From the NCBI GenBank assembly GCA_905176665.1, contig CAJINA010000227.1, positions 1 to 62,665 of the forward strand: a DNA stretch of 62,665 nt, read 5' to 3'. The DNA is from Olavius algarvensis Delta 4 endosymbiont (GTDB lineage Bacteria > Desulfobacterota > Desulfobacteria > Desulfobacterales > CAJINA01). The notes below the pieces were generated by a model that did not search any database, was not told where the DNA came from, and saw only the letters and a program-made list of their open reading frames with translations. The translations under genes were made by a program, and so were the position numbers. Of the stretch, positions 8,876-17,535 are shown one piece after another (the first letter of the stretch is position 1; every line of letters starts with the position of its first letter).

Positions 8876-10099
8876 CTAGTTATCCGGGCTGTAGCTTACC
8901 AGCGCCGCGGTTTCACCCATGAGCCGGTGCTCCTGATACCGTTGCAGGGCAAAGGGCTTGAGCATGTCCGGGCAGGTGTTTGTCGCTATGAATTCGGCCA
9001 TGTATTTGCCCACGGCCGAGCAGGATTTGAAGCCAAAATAGCCCCAGCCGCAATCCATGAAAAACCCCTCTATCTGGTTGTTGCCGTCCATAATGGGGGC
9101 CATATCCGGGGTCATATCCGCCAGCCCGCCCCAGATGCGCATGAACCGCACCCCCCGCAGACAAGGCAGAAATTCGGACAGGGCCTCGGCCTGGTGTTTG
9201 ATGTAATAAGCAGTGTTCAACGTCGTGTAATTGGGCCACGGATCCATGTGGGCCCCGGTGGCAATCTCACCTTTCAGGGTCTGGTTGGCATAAGCATGAT
9301 AGGCTCCGGATGAAACCACGTGATTGAGCAGCGGTTTCAAAGGCTGGGTCACCATGGCCTGGATGGTCAGGACCGAGATGGGCAGTTTGATCCCCAAAAA
9401 ACCGTGGATTAAGGCCGCCGAATAACCGCCGGCGGAAACCAGGACCTGCTTGGCCTGGATCTCTCCCCGATTTGTTGTCACGGAGGTGACTTTCCCGTTT
9501 TGGGTGCCGATCCCCAGTGCTTCGGTTTGCTGGTGGATTTCAACACCTTTACGCGCCGCGCCGCGGGCCAGACCCCAGACCACCGCGTCGTGGCGGAGGA
9601 CACCGCCCGGCGGGTGATACATGGCCCCGTGAATGGGGAAGGTGATATCCTCGGAAATGTTCAGGGCCGGCACCATTTCTTTGGCTTCCCGGGCGTCGAT
9701 CAGGTGCGATTCCACCCCGTGGAACTGGGCCGTGGCAATGTTCATCCGCGCGGCTTTCATGGCAGCTTCGGAGTGCATGAGATTGAGATTGCCGCAGTTG
9801 TTGAACATCAGGTTATAATCCAGTTCCCGGGTCAGCACCGGCCAAAGATCCAGGGCCTCCTTATATAAGGGCACGTTCTGGCTGGTCCGCTGGTTGGCCC
9901 GCACGATAGCCGTGTTCCGGCCGGCCCCCCCGAACCCGATATAGTTCTTCTCGATGACGGCCACATCGGTAATCCCATAATCCCGGGCCAGGAAATAGGC
10001 CGTAGCCAGGCTGTGCAGCCCGCCGCCGATAATCACCACGTCATAACTGGATTTTAATCCGGTCTGCCGGCCCCACATGGGTTTGGTTTTAAACAGCAT
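8876..10099 (-). CDS. soxB: Sarcosine oxidase beta subunit
   Basis: This is the flavin-carrying catalytic beta subunit of the heterotetrameric sarcosine oxidase type, 407 aa, the usual length. The FAD-binding loop is GGGLHS (25-30) followed by LATAYFLARDYG. The stretch GGVLRHDAV (165-173) matches the family segment that carries the covalently bound FMN; His170 is the expected attachment residue. The conserved end, DCGWGYFGFKSCSAVGKYMAE, is present. It is the first gene of the minus-strand unit. Upstream is an AT-rich intergenic region shared with the divergent RpiR regulator. In the family this subunit oxidises sarcosine to glycine and a methylene unit; here the electrons may go to the linked ETF. 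Confidence 0.94.
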   Translation of the reverse strand: MLFKTKPMWGRQTGLKSSYDVVIIGGGLHSLATAYFLARDYGITDVAVIEKNYIGFGGAGRNTAIVRANQRTSQNVPLYKEALDLWPVLTRELDYNLMFNNCGNLNLMHSEAAMKAARMNIATAQFHGVESHLIDAREAKEMVPALNISEDITFPIHGAMYHPPGGVLRHDAVVWGLARGAARKGVEIHQQTEALGIGTQNGKVTSVTTNRGEIQAKQVLVSAGGYSAALIHGFLGIKLPISVLTIQAMVTQPLKPLLNHVVSSGAYHAYANQTLKGEIATGAHMDPWPNYTTLNTAYYIKHQAEALSEFLPCLRGVRFMRIWGGLADMTPDMAPIMDGNNQIEGFFMDCGWGYFGFKSCSAVGKYMAEFIATNTCPDMLKPFALQRYQEHRLMGETAALVSYSPDN

Positions 10100-10153
10100 G
10101 CGTTTTCTCTTATTGTTTGGATTTATAATGTGTTGGCGATGTTCTTCCCTTGA

Positions 10154-10182
10154 TCCATATGCGATGAAAGGTTTCCTGTCAA
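10154..10182 (-). promoter_or_regulatory. Possible sigma-70 promoter of soxB
   Basis: Read on the minus strand, TTGACA (10182-10177) is followed after 17 nt by TATGGA (10159-10154), about 55 nt before the soxB start. The -35 is perfect and the -10 is poor. It shares the intergenic region with the divergent rpiR-type promoter, consistent with control by that regulator. Confidence 0.4.
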
Positions 10183-10222
10183 TATATAAATATTTTTTTG
10201 ATTGTTTTTGCTACATTTGTTC

Positions 10223-10251
10223 TTGACATATTCAGATTGGTAGACTAAAAA
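10223..10251 (+). promoter_or_regulatory. Possible promoter of the RpiR-type gene
   Basis: TTGACA (10223-10228), 17 nt, then TAAAAA (10246-10251), in an AT-rich stretch about 65 nt upstream of the ATG at 10316. The -35 is perfect and the -10 matches 4 of 6. Confidence 0.45.
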
Positions 10252-10315
10252 TCAATTAAATTAATAAATTATATAAAATTTGCCCCAACCTTTTAAGTAT
10301 GCAACGAGGCCGTAA

Positions 10316-11188
10316 ATGACCAATACCCTACATCCGGTTATCTCCGAAATCACCACTAAACTGGAATCCCTGACCCCGAAAGCCCAGACCCTGGGCAACT
10401 ATATCATGCAGAATCCAGCCAAGGTGGTGTTCATGACGACCAAAGAACTGGCCGAAACCTGCGAGGTTTCCGAAGCCACAGTTGTCCGGTTTGTAGCCTC
10501 TATCGGGTATCAGGGCTATTCCGATTTTCAGCAGGCGCTCAAGGATTTTATCAATACCGGCATGTCCCTTCCGGAAAGGGTTGACATGAAAGGCATCAAG
10601 GAGCCCGGCCTGGACCGCCTACACCGGGGGGTCCTGGAGGAACTCAATAACCTCAAACACATGTACGAGACCATTGACGTCGAGACAATGAACCGGTTTG
10701 TTACCTATCTTGACGAAAGTGAACATGTCTTTGTGACCGGATCGCGGCTGTCCTATACGTTCGCCTATTATCTGGGCTGGTCGCTGACGAAAATCCGCAA
10801 GGGGATTCACATCTTCAACGGCAGCGATTCCACCACCATAGACTTTCTGACCAATGCACCGCCCAACTCCCTGGTCATTCTGACGGCGGCCACCCGCTAT
10901 CCGAATGAACTGATCAAGCTGAGCAAGCTGGTTCGCCGGCTGGGCCACACGCTCCTCGTATTGACCGATGCATCCATCTCCCCGGTGATCCCGTTTGCCA
11001 ACCTTTCCCTGGTTGTTCCCTCGCGGTCCATTCCGTTTATCGGCAATGTATCCAACATGCTGTGCGTGATTCAGCATATGGTGCAGGAACTGGCTTCCCG
11101 CCGGGGTGACAATTTGCAGAAACACCAGGAACAGCTCGAGCAGGTTTACATGGAGAACGATATCCTGTTTAACCTGATGGTACCATAG
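10316..11188 (+). CDS. RpiR family transcriptional regulator
   Basis: A 290-aa DNA-binding regulator. The N-terminal HTH_6 domain (about 1-80) carries TTKELAETCEVSEATVVRF and a YSDFQQAL helix typical of the RpiR family. The C-terminal SIS domain (about 125-250) contains VFVTGSRLSYTFAYYLGW and would bind a small ligand, a phosphosugar in known members. Some RpiR proteins control amino acid or amine catabolism instead, and the divergent sox operon makes that the simplest guess. Its TAG stop lies inside the left arm of the repeat element that begins at 11185. Confidence 0.92.
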   Translation: MTNTLHPVISEITTKLESLTPKAQTLGNYIMQNPAKVVFMTTKELAETCEVSEATVVRFVASIGYQGYSDFQQALKDFINTGMSLPERVDMKGIKEPGLDRLHRGVLEELNNLKHMYETIDVETMNRFVTYLDESEHVFVTGSRLSYTFAYYLGWSLTKIRKGIHIFNGSDSTTIDFLTNAPPNSLVILTAATRYPNELIKLSKLVRRLGHTLLVLTDASISPVIPFANLSLVVPSRSIPFIGNVSNMLCVIQHMVQELASRRGDNLQKHQEQLEQVYMENDILFNLMVP

Positions 11189-11455
11189 GGGCTGTCTCTA
11201 AATTGTCTTTAGGCCCAATCTCGGCGTTTGGCGTTCGGTTTCGGCACGCAGTGCCGCTCTTCAAGCTGGCCGGCGCAGCCTTTAGTGCTATCCTCGACAT
11301 ACTTGCGTATTTACCACGCAAGGCACTGGCTTCGCTGGCGCCCTCCGGTTGCGACCCACATTTGAGAAATTGATCAAGCGGGAAGTCCCGCAACGCGGGG
11401 AAACCTCACGGCCGCCGCACCTCGGGCCAAAATCCTTATTAGAAATAGCTCCTAT
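11185..11455. repeat. Intergenic element with inverted ends
   Basis: The ends are imperfect inverted repeats: ATAGGGGCTGTCTCTAA (11185-11201) and the complement of ATAGGAGCTATTTCTAA (11439-11455), 3 mismatches in 17. The interior is GC-rich with no convincing gene. The outer GGCTGTCTC word also starts the element at 59006. The left arm supplies the stop codon of the upstream regulator. It fills most of the gap before the radical SAM gene. Confidence 0.5.
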
Positions 11456-11472
11456 TGCCCCATATTGCACCT

Positions 11473-13155
11473 TCAGACGCCGAGTCTCTGACGGCACTGG
11501 GTAATGAGCGGCCCGGCTTGAGGCGAGTTCTCAAAGCGTTGCAGGTTTTCCAGGGCCCGTTCGAACTGCCCGAGGTTCATCTGGCTTACTGCCAGACAGA
11601 TCCCGATCTGCTCATTATCAGGGAAAAATTCAGCGCCTTCGGCCAGTACTTTGATAGAGTCGCCAAATGCCAGGCGCCGTTGCTTGATCATTCCCAGACC
11701 CAGGTAGGCCCGGGCATCAGGATGATAGCGCAACGCTTTATTATAAAGGTGTCGGGCCGTCGCTTCGCGATCGGGAATCAACTCGTTACGGGCGTAGTCG
11801 CCCTGGTCGAAAGTCATACCCAGCCGTGAGCAGAAATCCGCATGGTAGGGCGCCATCTGCGGATCGGCGCTCAGTTCCAGGCTGGCAACAAATTGCGGCA
11901 GGTCTTCGAAAAAGGAGCTGCGCAGCTTCTTCCCGAAGGCCAGCACCAGTTCCCGGCTGAGGTTGGGGTCGGTTTCGAAATAGAGGATATCTTCGATGCG
12001 TTCGAGCCAGATATCATCCGTGTTGCCGGTGGCAGCCAGATAATCCTGGTAGAGTTGTGTGCCCGGGAAGATATCCAGGATGTAGAAAATAGCACTTAGC
12101 GGCTTGATCGCACGGATCAAGGCTATATTTTCAGCGATGGTCTCCCAGGACTCGCCGGGGCAGCCATAAATGAAGTAAGCCCGGGTCATGATGCCGTTCC
12201 GGGCAGTCAAGGCAAATGCCCGGCGGATCTGGGCCGTATCCGTCTTCTTGTTGAGAAAGCCGCGGATGCCTTCGTTGGCACTTTCGACCCCGTAGCTGAT
12301 CTGGATACAGCCGGCCAGGCGCATGGCTGCAAGAACCTCTTGGTCCACCGTGTCCACGCGGGAGATGGCCGCCCAGGTGATGGGCAGATTGCGGCGGTTG
12401 ATCTCCCGGCAGACCTCCAGCACAAGTTGTTTGCGCAAGGTGAAAGTATCGTCGGAAAAATAGAAAAAGGTAACCCCCCGGCGGTATAGCCGCTCGATCC
12501 GATCCACAAAATTGCCGGCTGAATGGAACCGCACTTTGCGCTGCCAGAACTCAGGAGAACCGCAGAAGGTACAGTTGCCGGGGCAGCCGCGGGTAAGGGA
12601 CAGGTGCTGAAAATTAAAATAGAGCGCCGGATCGGGGAGTTCATCCAGGTCCTTGATAAGGGGCGCGGCGCGATTGCATTGGATGGCAGCCCCCTGTCGA
12701 AAAGCCAACCCTGCTATCTTCTCTATATCCTCGGCATGGCCTTTGTCCAGGCAGTCCACCAGGGCAGCCAGGCTGTGTTCACCCTCGCCGGTCACAATGA
12801 AATCGATTTCCGGAAAATGGTTCAAAAAGTGCTCCCGCAGCAGGCTGGCTCCAATGCCGCCGAACACCGTCCGGACATCCGGATCCACCGTCTTGGCCAG
12901 GCGGGCAATCTCAATGCCGCCCCAGCGATTGGCATGCAGGATGGATAACCCGACCACCTCAGGCTTCTCGATTGCCAGGACAGTTTCCATGGCCTCCGGC
13001 TGCCCCCGCAGATCGTGCCAGTTCAATACCTGGACGTCATGGCCCTGTTCCACCAGCACGGCCGCCACATTGTAAAGCCCCATGGGCACCACTTGTGAAT
13101 CTTCGGCGTTGATGCGGTCTTCAAGGCAATAGGGGTATATCAGCAGGATCTTCAT
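11473..13155 (-). CDS. B12-binding radical SAM protein with TPR-like tail
   Basis: A 560-aa enzyme. An N-terminal cobalamin-binding-like domain (about 1-140) is followed by the radical SAM core with CPGNCTFC (Cys191, Cys195, Cys198) that holds the 4Fe-4S cluster, and a C-terminal region from about 470 with repeats resembling TPR helices (ATARHLYNKALRYHPDARAYLGLGM). Such class B-type proteins do methyl transfers or ring and carbon rearrangements, but the substrate is unknown. The start at 13155 (MKILLIYPYC) fits the domain; no good ribosome site is seen there, and an upstream ATG at 13182 remains possible. It is divergent from the Lrp-decarboxylase unit and may share its control region. Confidence 0.88.
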   Translation of the reverse strand: MKILLIYPYCLEDRINAEDSQVVPMGLYNVAAVLVEQGHDVQVLNWHDLRGQPEAMETVLAIEKPEVVGLSILHANRWGGIEIARLAKTVDPDVRTVFGGIGASLLREHFLNHFPEIDFIVTGEGEHSLAALVDCLDKGHAEDIEKIAGLAFRQGAAIQCNRAAPLIKDLDELPDPALYFNFQHLSLTRGCPGNCTFCGSPEFWQRKVRFHSAGNFVDRIERLYRRGVTFFYFSDDTFTLRKQLVLEVCREINRRNLPITWAAISRVDTVDQEVLAAMRLAGCIQISYGVESANEGIRGFLNKKTDTAQIRRAFALTARNGIMTRAYFIYGCPGESWETIAENIALIRAIKPLSAIFYILDIFPGTQLYQDYLAATGNTDDIWLERIEDILYFETDPNLSRELVLAFGKKLRSSFFEDLPQFVASLELSADPQMAPYHADFCSRLGMTFDQGDYARNELIPDREATARHLYNKALRYHPDARAYLGLGMIKQRRLAFGDSIKVLAEGAEFFPDNEQIGICLAVSQMNLGQFERALENLQRFENSPQAGPLITQCRQRLGV

Positions 13156-13363
13156 ATAGTGCGAGATAGCACAATAACGCATCACCGTAAATCGACTCCG
13201 GGAGATACACCGTCCACGGACAAGCCTGAATGAAAGGCAATGTAGCGATTTCGATCCCGATTTTAAAGCCATGACCGCCACGCTTTTAATTCAGCAGTTC
13301 GACAGGTGTCTGTCCAGACAAGCAGGCCTGGTTGCCCACGGCCAAAAAATAAGAACATAATTC

Positions 13364-13392
13364 TTGACAATACCAATTATTGTGAATATTAT
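13364..13392 (+). promoter_or_regulatory. Promoter of the Lrp/AsnC unit
   Basis: TTGACA (13364-13369), 17 nt, TATTAT (13387-13392), a near-consensus sigma-70 promoter 24 nt before the ATG at 13417. The word (A/T)TNATTCTTGA occurs twice in direct repeat across it (about 13358-13367 and 13390-13397), suitable for binding of the regulator to its own promoter. GGAGG at 13404-13408 is the ribosome site. Confidence 0.7.
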
Positions 13393-13416
13393 TCTTGAAA
13401 ACTGGAGGTATTTAGA

Positions 13417-13869
13417 ATGATCGACGAAACGAGCTTGAAAATTCTAAAGATTCTGCAAGAGAAAGCCCGGATTCCAAATGTAGAGGTCGCCCGCCAGGTC
13501 GGCATGGCGCCCTCGGCAGTTCTAGAGAGAATCCGCAAGCTGGAAAAAGGCGGCTACATAGACGGGTATGAAGTTCGTCTCAATCCGGAGAAATTCGGCC
13601 GCAGCCTGGTGGCCTTTGTGGAGGTGGCGATTCAGCAGACAACTCGAAAAGACACAGTGGGGAAAAAACTGGCCGCCATTCCAGAGGTCCTGGAGGTGCA
13701 TTTCGTCACCGGTCAGGACAGCTACCTGGTCAAACTCCGGGTGGCCGATGCCGGTAGCCTGGGCAACCTGGTCCAAAAGAAAATTGCCAGTCTACCGCAG
13801 GTCACGGCCACCCGCACTGCCATTGCAATGTCAACCTTGAAGGAGACCTGGCGGATACCTATAGATTAG
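13417..13869 (+). CDS. Lrp/AsnC family transcriptional regulator
   Basis: A 150-aa feast/famine regulator. The N-terminal winged HTH (about 1-55) has ILQEKARIPNVEVARQVGMAPSA and IRKLEKGGYIDGY; the C-terminal RAM domain (about 65-145) would bind an amino acid and form the oligomer. Length and arrangement are standard. It is the first gene of an apparent unit with the LysA-like decarboxylase 41 bp downstream, so its effector is likely the substrate or product of that enzyme. Start supported by GGAGG with 8-nt spacing. Confidence 0.94.
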   Translation: MIDETSLKILKILQEKARIPNVEVARQVGMAPSAVLERIRKLEKGGYIDGYEVRLNPEKFGRSLVAFVEVAIQQTTRKDTVGKKLAAIPEVLEVHFVTGQDSYLVKLRVADAGSLGNLVQKKIASLPQVTATRTAIAMSTLKETWRIPID

Positions 13870-13910
13870 AGTATCGTCTGGACACGACGTTATCACAAGG
13901 AGAACTCAGC

Positions 13911-15176
13911 ATGCCCATATCACAGGATTTCAATTCCAGATTGTCCCCGCGGCTCGATGATATCATCAGCCATTTTGGGACCCCCTTTCATATCTATGAT
14001 GAAATCGGCATCCGGGAAACCGGCCGGCAGCTCAACCAGGCCTTTGCCCAATTGAAAGGGTTTCGCGAGTATTTCGCAGTAAAAGCACTGCCCAACCCGG
14101 CCATCCTGCGCATCATGCAGGATCTGGGTTTCGGTTTCGACTGCAGCTCGATCACCGAACTCATCCAGAGCCGGGAAATCGGTGCGCGGCCGGAGGACAT
14201 CATGTTTACTTCCAATAACACCAGCCCGGCCGATTTCAAGGAAGCCTTCGGCAACGGCGGCTGCATTATGAATCTGGATGATGTCACCCTGATCGACAAG
14301 ATGCCGTCCATGCCGGAGTTGATCTGCTTTCGCTACAACCCGGGACCGTCGGTGGAAGGCAATGACATCATCGGGAACCCGGTCGAAGCCAAATACGGCA
14401 TCAGCCACGACCAGGTGGTGGACGCCTACCGCAAGGCCCGCGACCTGGGGGCCCGGCGTTTCGGCCTGCACACGATGATCGTGTCCAACGAACTCAACTA
14501 TAAATATAAGGTCAAGACCACGCGCATGTTGCTGGAGATTGTCGAAATGGTCCAGGCCGAGTTGGATATCCGCTTCGATTTCATTAACTTCGGCGGTGGC
14601 CTCGGGATTCCCTACCTGCCCGATACCGCCCCCCTGGATCTGGCGGCCTTGGCGGTGGAAATTACCGCCCTCTTCGCAAATTTTGAAAAGCGCAACGGTT
14701 ACGCCCCGGACATGCTGATGGAAAGCGGCCGGTACATGACCGGCCCCCACGGCGTGCTGGTCGTGACGGCTATCAACCATAAGGATATCTACCGCAAGTA
14801 TATCGGCGTGGATGCCTGTATGACCGCCCTCATGCGCCCGGCGATGTATGGGGCCTATCACCACATAACGGTACACGGCAAACCCACCGATATCGCATCC
14901 GCGACCGAGGTAGTGGATGTGGTTGGCTCCCTGTGTGAGAACAATGACAAATTCGCCATCCAGCGTGAACTGCCCGCTATAGTGGACGGCGATGTCCTGC
15001 TGATCCACGACACGGGTGCCCACGGTCAGGCCATGGGCTTCAATTACAATGGTAAACTCCGGCCCCAGGAACTGCTCTTGCGCCCGGACGGCAAGGTCGA
15101 ACTCATCCGGCGGGCGGAGACGGTTCAGGATTATTTCGCGACTTTGAATTTTTCACCCGATGTTTGGACCTCTTAG
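13911..15176 (+). CDS. LysA-like PLP amino acid decarboxylase
   Basis: A fold-III pyridoxal-phosphate decarboxylase of the diaminopimelate/ornithine decarboxylase family, 421 aa. The PLP lysine is Lys58 in FAVKALPNP. The glycine loop for the phosphate is FINFGGGLGIPY (about 225), and ESGRYMTGPHGVLV plus a late CENNDKFA segment correspond to the family's active-site stretches (CES-D in classical enzymes). AAGGAG lies 8 nt before the ATG. It sits between an Lrp regulator and a HAD-AIR fusion, away from other lysine genes, so a specialised role (diaminopimelate, ornithine, lysine or a carboxylated polyamine) is open. The reaction is probably loss of an alpha-carboxylate. Confidence 0.88.
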   Translation: MPISQDFNSRLSPRLDDIISHFGTPFHIYDEIGIRETGRQLNQAFAQLKGFREYFAVKALPNPAILRIMQDLGFGFDCSSITELIQSREIGARPEDIMFTSNNTSPADFKEAFGNGGCIMNLDDVTLIDKMPSMPELICFRYNPGPSVEGNDIIGNPVEAKYGISHDQVVDAYRKARDLGARRFGLHTMIVSNELNYKYKVKTTRMLLEIVEMVQAELDIRFDFINFGGGLGIPYLPDTAPLDLAALAVEITALFANFEKRNGYAPDMLMESGRYMTGPHGVLVVTAINHKDIYRKYIGVDACMTALMRPAMYGAYHHITVHGKPTDIASATEVVDVVGSLCENNDKFAIQRELPAIVDGDVLLIHDTGAHGQAMGFNYNGKLRPQELLLRPDGKVELIRRAETVQDYFATLNFSPDVWTS

Positions 15177-15221
15177 ACCCGGCAGCGACCCATGACCCGA
15201 TGCCAACGGTGGAGAGAAACC

Positions 15222-16835
15222 ATGGCCGGCAATGAGATCAAAGCGGTTTTTTTTGACTTTGACAGCACCCTGACCTCACCGGGCGCCCTCGATTTTCCTG
15301 AAATCAAACGGGCTATCGGCTGTCCGCTGGAAACTCCGATTCTCGAGTTTATCGACAGCCTGGAAAGCGAAACGGCCCAGGACCGGGCCCGGAAAATACT
15401 GGATGACTATGAGATCGAGGCAGCGGCAGCTTCCCGTCCTGCCGCAGATTGCGAAGAACTGCTGCTAACGCTTAAAACGCGCGGGGTGCGGATTGGGATC
15501 GTCAGCCGTAACAGCCTCAAGAGCATTGCCCGGGCTTTCGAGAACTTCAACGACGTTCGGATGGACGCTTTCGACGTGATCATTTCCCGCGACAGCCCGG
15601 CGGCCGTAAAACCCTCCCCGGAAGGTGTACTGCTGGCCGCGCGGGAACTGGGGTTGCCGCCGGAGCGGACAATCATGATCGGCGACTATGTATTCGACCT
15701 GCGGGCCGGACGTGCCGCGGGCGCCTACACCGTTTTGCTGGATATCGGCGGCTTTCGCAGCAAGTGGATGGGGGAGTATGATTTTGCCATCGATACCCTG
15801 GATCAGTTGCCCCGGATCATCGACCTGGGCGATCCCCTGCCGCCTGGCAAACTTCCCAATCACATCCTGGAGACATTCATCGATGCTGTTCAATTTGAGG
15901 ACCCCGGAATTATTATCGGCCCGGGTGTCGGTGAGGATACGGCGGCCCTCGACATTGCCGGCCGGGAGGTGCTGGTCCTGAAGTCGGATCCCATTACCTT
16001 TGTTGCCCAGGATGCCGGCTATTATGCCGTAGTGATCAACGCCAACGACATTGCCACCTCCGGAGCTCGTCCGCGCTGGATGTTGGCCACTTTGCTGTTT
16101 CCGCCCGCTGCCACGGCCTTGCAAATTCACCGCACCCTGCTTGCCATCCGGGATGTCTGTAAGGACCTGGATATCAGCCTCTGCGGCGGCCACACCGAAA
16201 TCACCGATGCCGTCACCCGACCGGTCATAACCGGCATGATGGCCGGCCTCGTGAACCGGGCCGATCTCCTGGAAAAAAGCAATCTGCGCCCGGGCGACCT
16301 GATTCTAATGACCAAACGGGTGGCTGTTGAAGGCACGGCCATACTGGCTATGGAATTTGAACAACGCTTGATGGACCAGGGTATCAGCCGCGCAACACTC
16401 CAATCGAGCGCCGCGCTATTGACCAGGCTGAGCATTTTGCCTGAAGCTGAACTGGCTGCCGGGCAGCCGGGCACGTTGGCCTTGCACGATGTTACCGAGG
16501 GTGGGCTGGCCACAGCCCTTTTTGAGTTGAGCAGCGCGGCTGGTTATCGTTTAAAAATCAACATGAACACAATTCCGGTCTATGCTGAAACCCGGGAACT
16601 ATGCCGGGCGCTCGGCCTGAACCCATTGGGCCTGATTGGTTCCGGCAGCCTGCTGATTGCCTGTCGGCCTTCAAGCTCGGCACTTATCCGGCAGGACCTT
16701 GAAACGGCCGGCATCGAGGTGGCCTGTATCGGTGAGGTAGCTGAAAAGGGCTGCGGCGTTGATGCTGAAAAAAGTGGACAACCGGAAAATTGGCCCAGTT
16801 TTGAGATCGATGAGCTGGCCCGGCTGTTTCACTAG
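15222..16835 (+). CDS. HAD phosphatase-AIR synthase (PurM/HypE-like) fusion
   Basis: A 537-aa two-domain protein. Residues 1 to about 215 form a HAD-superfamily phosphatase: the nucleophile motif is DFDST (Asp12, Asp14), followed by a conserved VKPSPEGVL lysine stretch and the acidic motif GDYVFDLRAG. Residues from about 220 form a complete AIR-synthase-type ATP-binding domain like HypE, ThiL or SelD, with GPGVGEDTAAL, NANDIATSGARP, CGGHTEITDAV and DVTEGGLATAL. I chose the ATG at 15222 because GGAGAG lies 7 nt upstream; a longer frame to 15192 has no such site. It follows the decarboxylase by 45 bp. Function is unknown: an ATP-using activation coupled to phosphate removal is a guess. Confidence 0.85.
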   Translation: MAGNEIKAVFFDFDSTLTSPGALDFPEIKRAIGCPLETPILEFIDSLESETAQDRARKILDDYEIEAAAASRPAADCEELLLTLKTRGVRIGIVSRNSLKSIARAFENFNDVRMDAFDVIISRDSPAAVKPSPEGVLLAARELGLPPERTIMIGDYVFDLRAGRAAGAYTVLLDIGGFRSKWMGEYDFAIDTLDQLPRIIDLGDPLPPGKLPNHILETFIDAVQFEDPGIIIGPGVGEDTAALDIAGREVLVLKSDPITFVAQDAGYYAVVINANDIATSGARPRWMLATLLFPPAATALQIHRTLLAIRDVCKDLDISLCGGHTEITDAVTRPVITGMMAGLVNRADLLEKSNLRPGDLILMTKRVAVEGTAILAMEFEQRLMDQGISRATLQSSAALLTRLSILPEAELAAGQPGTLALHDVTEGGLATALFELSSAAGYRLKINMNTIPVYAETRELCRALGLNPLGLIGSGSLLIACRPSSSALIRQDLETAGIEVACIGEVAEKGCGVDAEKSGQPENWPSFEIDELARLFH

Positions 16836-16857
16836 GACCTAACTGAAAAAACAGAAA

Positions 16858-16890
16858 ACCGGCTGCCACTGGCGCACTGCCGGTCTTGTT
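16858..16890. terminator. Bidirectional rho-independent terminator
   Basis: ACCGGC (16858-16863) pairs with GCCGGT (16879-16884). The plus strand continues CTTGTTTTG and the minus strand continues TTTTCTGTTTTTT, so both the HAD-AIR gene and the convergent TetR gene could stop here. Confidence 0.7.
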
Positions 16891-16905
16891 TTGAATAAGT
16901 GGTTG

Positions 16906-17535
16906 TTATTTTTTTTCGATGCCCCGAGTGAACACTTCAAAAGCTATCTTGAGGGTATTTTTGAGGTAATCCTTCTCCTCGTTGAAAATCTTCTTGCTGG
17001 TGGTCCAGAGGATCACCCCGGAAAACAGGGCCCAGAAAATATCGGCCATAGCCACGGGATGCCGATCGATGAACAGACCCGAATCGATGCCCTGTTCAAA
17101 GATCCGGGCTATCGCGCCGATGGACTTGCGGGATAATTCCTCGATTTCCGACATGAGCTTCGGTGAGAGATTTTTAAGGGTTTCACTGGACTGCAGGTGA
17201 AACATGTTTATCAGGATAAGGGGGTCGAAGGCATACACATCGTACATGGCCTCGACCAAGGCGTCCATTTTCTGCTCAGGCGCCAGCTCCTCCTTGTTGA
17301 CGTGTTCAACCCTGATATGCAGGTATTGGAGAATCCGCAGCGAAAGAGAGGCGTACAGCTCCTCTTTGTTCTTGAAATACAGATAAAGGGTTCCCGGGCT
17401 GAGTTCGGCCTCATGGGCGATGTCTTCCATGGTTGCCTTGTTGAAGCCTTTCTCGGAAAATACCCGTTTGGCGGCCACGATGATTTGCTGCCGCCGCCTT
17501 TCTTTTTCCCTCTCTTTGCGCTCTTGTATGCCCAT
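16906..17535 (-). CDS. TetR/AcrR family regulator
   Basis: A 209-aa repressor. The N-terminal HTH (about 12-60) reads IIVAAKRVFSEKGFNKATMEDIAHEAELSPG then TLYLYFKNKEELY, the standard TetR signature. The C-terminal ligand-binding half is helical and resembles fatty-acid or drug-type members (GIDSGLFIDRHPVAMADIFWALFSGV). It is convergent with the HAD-AIR gene and has a 314-bp AT-rich upstream region. That region contains an inverted repeat that may be an operator. The PlsC-type acyltransferase nearby makes lipid metabolism a possible target, but this is inference. Confidence 0.93.
   Translation of the reverse strand: MGIQERKEREKERRRQQIIVAAKRVFSEKGFNKATMEDIAHEAELSPGTLYLYFKNKEELYASLSLRILQYLHIRVEHVNKEELAPEQKMDALVEAMYDVYAFDPLILINMFHLQSSETLKNLSPKLMSEIEELSRKSIGAIARIFEQGIDSGLFIDRHPVAMADIFWALFSGVILWTTSKKIFNEEKDYLKNTLKIAFEVFTRGIEKK

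Noticed and set aside
10100..10315. Sigma-54 promoter for soxB
   Set aside because: No GG-N10-GC pair in a TGGCAC/TTGC context was found on the minus strand.
11169..11497. Two short minus-strand frames after the RpiR-type gene
   Set aside because: They lie inside the inverted-repeat element and look non-coding.
13920..15023. 367-aa minus-strand open frame
   Set aside because: Antisense to the PLP decarboxylase with clear active-site motifs.
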